A stretch of 5,499 nt of DNA from Actinomycetes bacterium (lineage in GTDB: Bacteria; Actinomycetota; Acidimicrobiia; Acidimicrobiales; RAAP-2): positions 1 through 5,499 of the forward strand of contig JAKAZC010000198.1 of assembly GCA_021826655.1 (NCBI GenBank), read 5' to 3'. The notes below the pieces were generated by a model, which saw only the letters and a list, made by a program, of their open reading frames with translations, had not been told where the DNA came from and ran no database searches. Within the stretch, counting starts at the first letter, position 1. Each line of letters opens with the position of its first letter. Below, one piece after another: positions 4,979-5,499 of the stretch. Both the position numbers and the translations under genes were made by a program.

Positions 4979-5499
4979 ATGCCCGTCGACCTCGAAGAGA
5001 TGCTGTCCCCCGGTGCCGCCGCCCTCCTCACCATGGAGGTCCAGCGGAGCGTCGTCGGCGACCTGGCGGTGCTGCCCGCCCTGACCGGCGCGGTCGCCGA
5101 GGTGGGGCTCCTCCCCCGGATCGACCGGCTCGTCCGGGGCGCCCGGTCGGCCGGCGTCCCGGTGGTCCACTGCACGGCCGGGGAGGACGCGGTGCCCTCC
5201 GCCCCGCCCAACTACCCCGGGGGATCGGCACTGGCCAGGCGCCGGGGAACGCCCGAGGTCCGGGCGGCGGGGAGCGGGGCGGTCGCCGAGGTGGACCGCG
5301 GGTCGGACCTCGTCGTGGAGCGCCACCACGGGGTCTCGCCCTTCACCGGGACCGAGCTCGACGCCGTGCTGCGCCGGCTGGGCGTCCGCACGGTGGTGGC
5401 CTGCGGCGTGTCGTTGAACGTGGGCATCATGGGCCTGACCATCGAAGCCGTGAGCCTCGGCTACCGGGTCGTCGTCGCGACCGACGCCGTCGTCGGCGT
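4979..5499 (+). CDS. Isochorismatase-fold protein with non-canonical active site, partial (C-terminus beyond right edge)
   Basis: 173 residues are visible, no stop. The fold is clear: AALLTMEVQRSVVGD (14-28), LLPRIDRLVRGARSAGVPVVHC (44-65), VVERHHGVSPFTGTELDAVLRRLGV (112-136), VVACGVSLNVGIMGLTIEAVSLGYRVVVATDAV (139-171). The usual Asp-Lys-Cys triad is altered at all three places: Asp of vIDmQ is E20, Lys of the TKxxxSAF segment aligns with R115, and Cys of GVATNVCV aligns with G149 (codon 5423-5425). C142 is a different, non-catalytic position. I recall an actinobacterial subgroup with GVSVNVG in place of the Cys motif, so this may be a real subfamily, not decay. Cysteine-dependent amide hydrolysis is not expected. 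ATG 4979 is preferred over ATG 5000 because the residues before ALLTMEVQ fit the subgroup; a G-run at 4961-4967 may serve as ribosome binding site, or translation is coupled to the upstream gene. Confidence 0.85.
   Translation, partial: MPVDLEEMLSPGAAALLTMEVQRSVVGDLAVLPALTGAVAEVGLLPRIDRLVRGARSAGVPVVHCTAGEDAVPSAPPNYPGGSALARRRGTPEVRAAGSGAVAEVDRGSDLVVERHHGVSPFTGTELDAVLRRLGVRTVVACGVSLNVGIMGLTIEAVSLGYRVVVATDAVVG

Noticed and set aside
3811..5211. 466-codon minus-strand open frame
   Set aside because: Antisense to the cation efflux, LLM oxidoreductase and isochorismatase-like genes; no recognisable fold.

Overview
The window is very GC-rich, with G/C-ending codons throughout, short spacers and GTG as well as ATG starts. 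It carries a luciferase-like oxidoreductase of the F420-dependent type and a helix-turn-helix/citrate synthase fusion. This points to a high-GC actinobacterium. The feel of the small hypothetical protein suggests Acidimicrobiia, but that is recall, not proof. I see no mobile element, CRISPR array, rRNA or tRNA; it reads as ordinary chromosome.

Layout, left to right: (1) A minus-strand gene running off the left edge (731 down to 1) encodes a DNA-binding HTH fused to a citrate synthase fold. (2) Divergent from it, across a 119-bp intergenic region, is a full-length, catalytically intact citrate synthase (851-2014, +). The shared spacer holds a leaderless-looking start, an AT-rich palindrome (possible operator) and a perfect (GAC)10 microsatellite touching the Shine-Dalgarno sequence of the citrate synthase. 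(3) Tail to tail with it, overlapping by 52 bp, is a nitrilase-superfamily protein (1963-2817, -) whose catalytic Cys is Ala. (4) Upstream of that on the same strand, behind a strong hairpin, is a small conserved-looking hypothetical protein (2922-3317, -). (5) Divergent from it is a short six-helix cation-efflux-type membrane protein (3363-3959, +). (6) A luciferase-like F420-type oxidoreductase (4072-4977, +) is followed after one base by an isochorismatase-fold protein (4979 to the right edge, +), an evident two-gene operon.

The most interesting part is the left third. A citrate-synthase-fold protein with its own DNA-binding domain, and with Asn where citrate synthases have a substrate-binding His, lies head to head with an intact citrate synthase. 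This suggests a regulator that senses citrate synthase substrates or product, or that pairs with the enzyme, and acts on the shared promoter region. A second theme is that three enzyme-fold proteins here (HTH-citrate synthase, nitrilase-like, isochorismatase-like) lack canonical active-site residues. The oxidoreductase/isochorismatase pair recalls the RutA/RutB pairing of pyrimidine catabolism in fold only.
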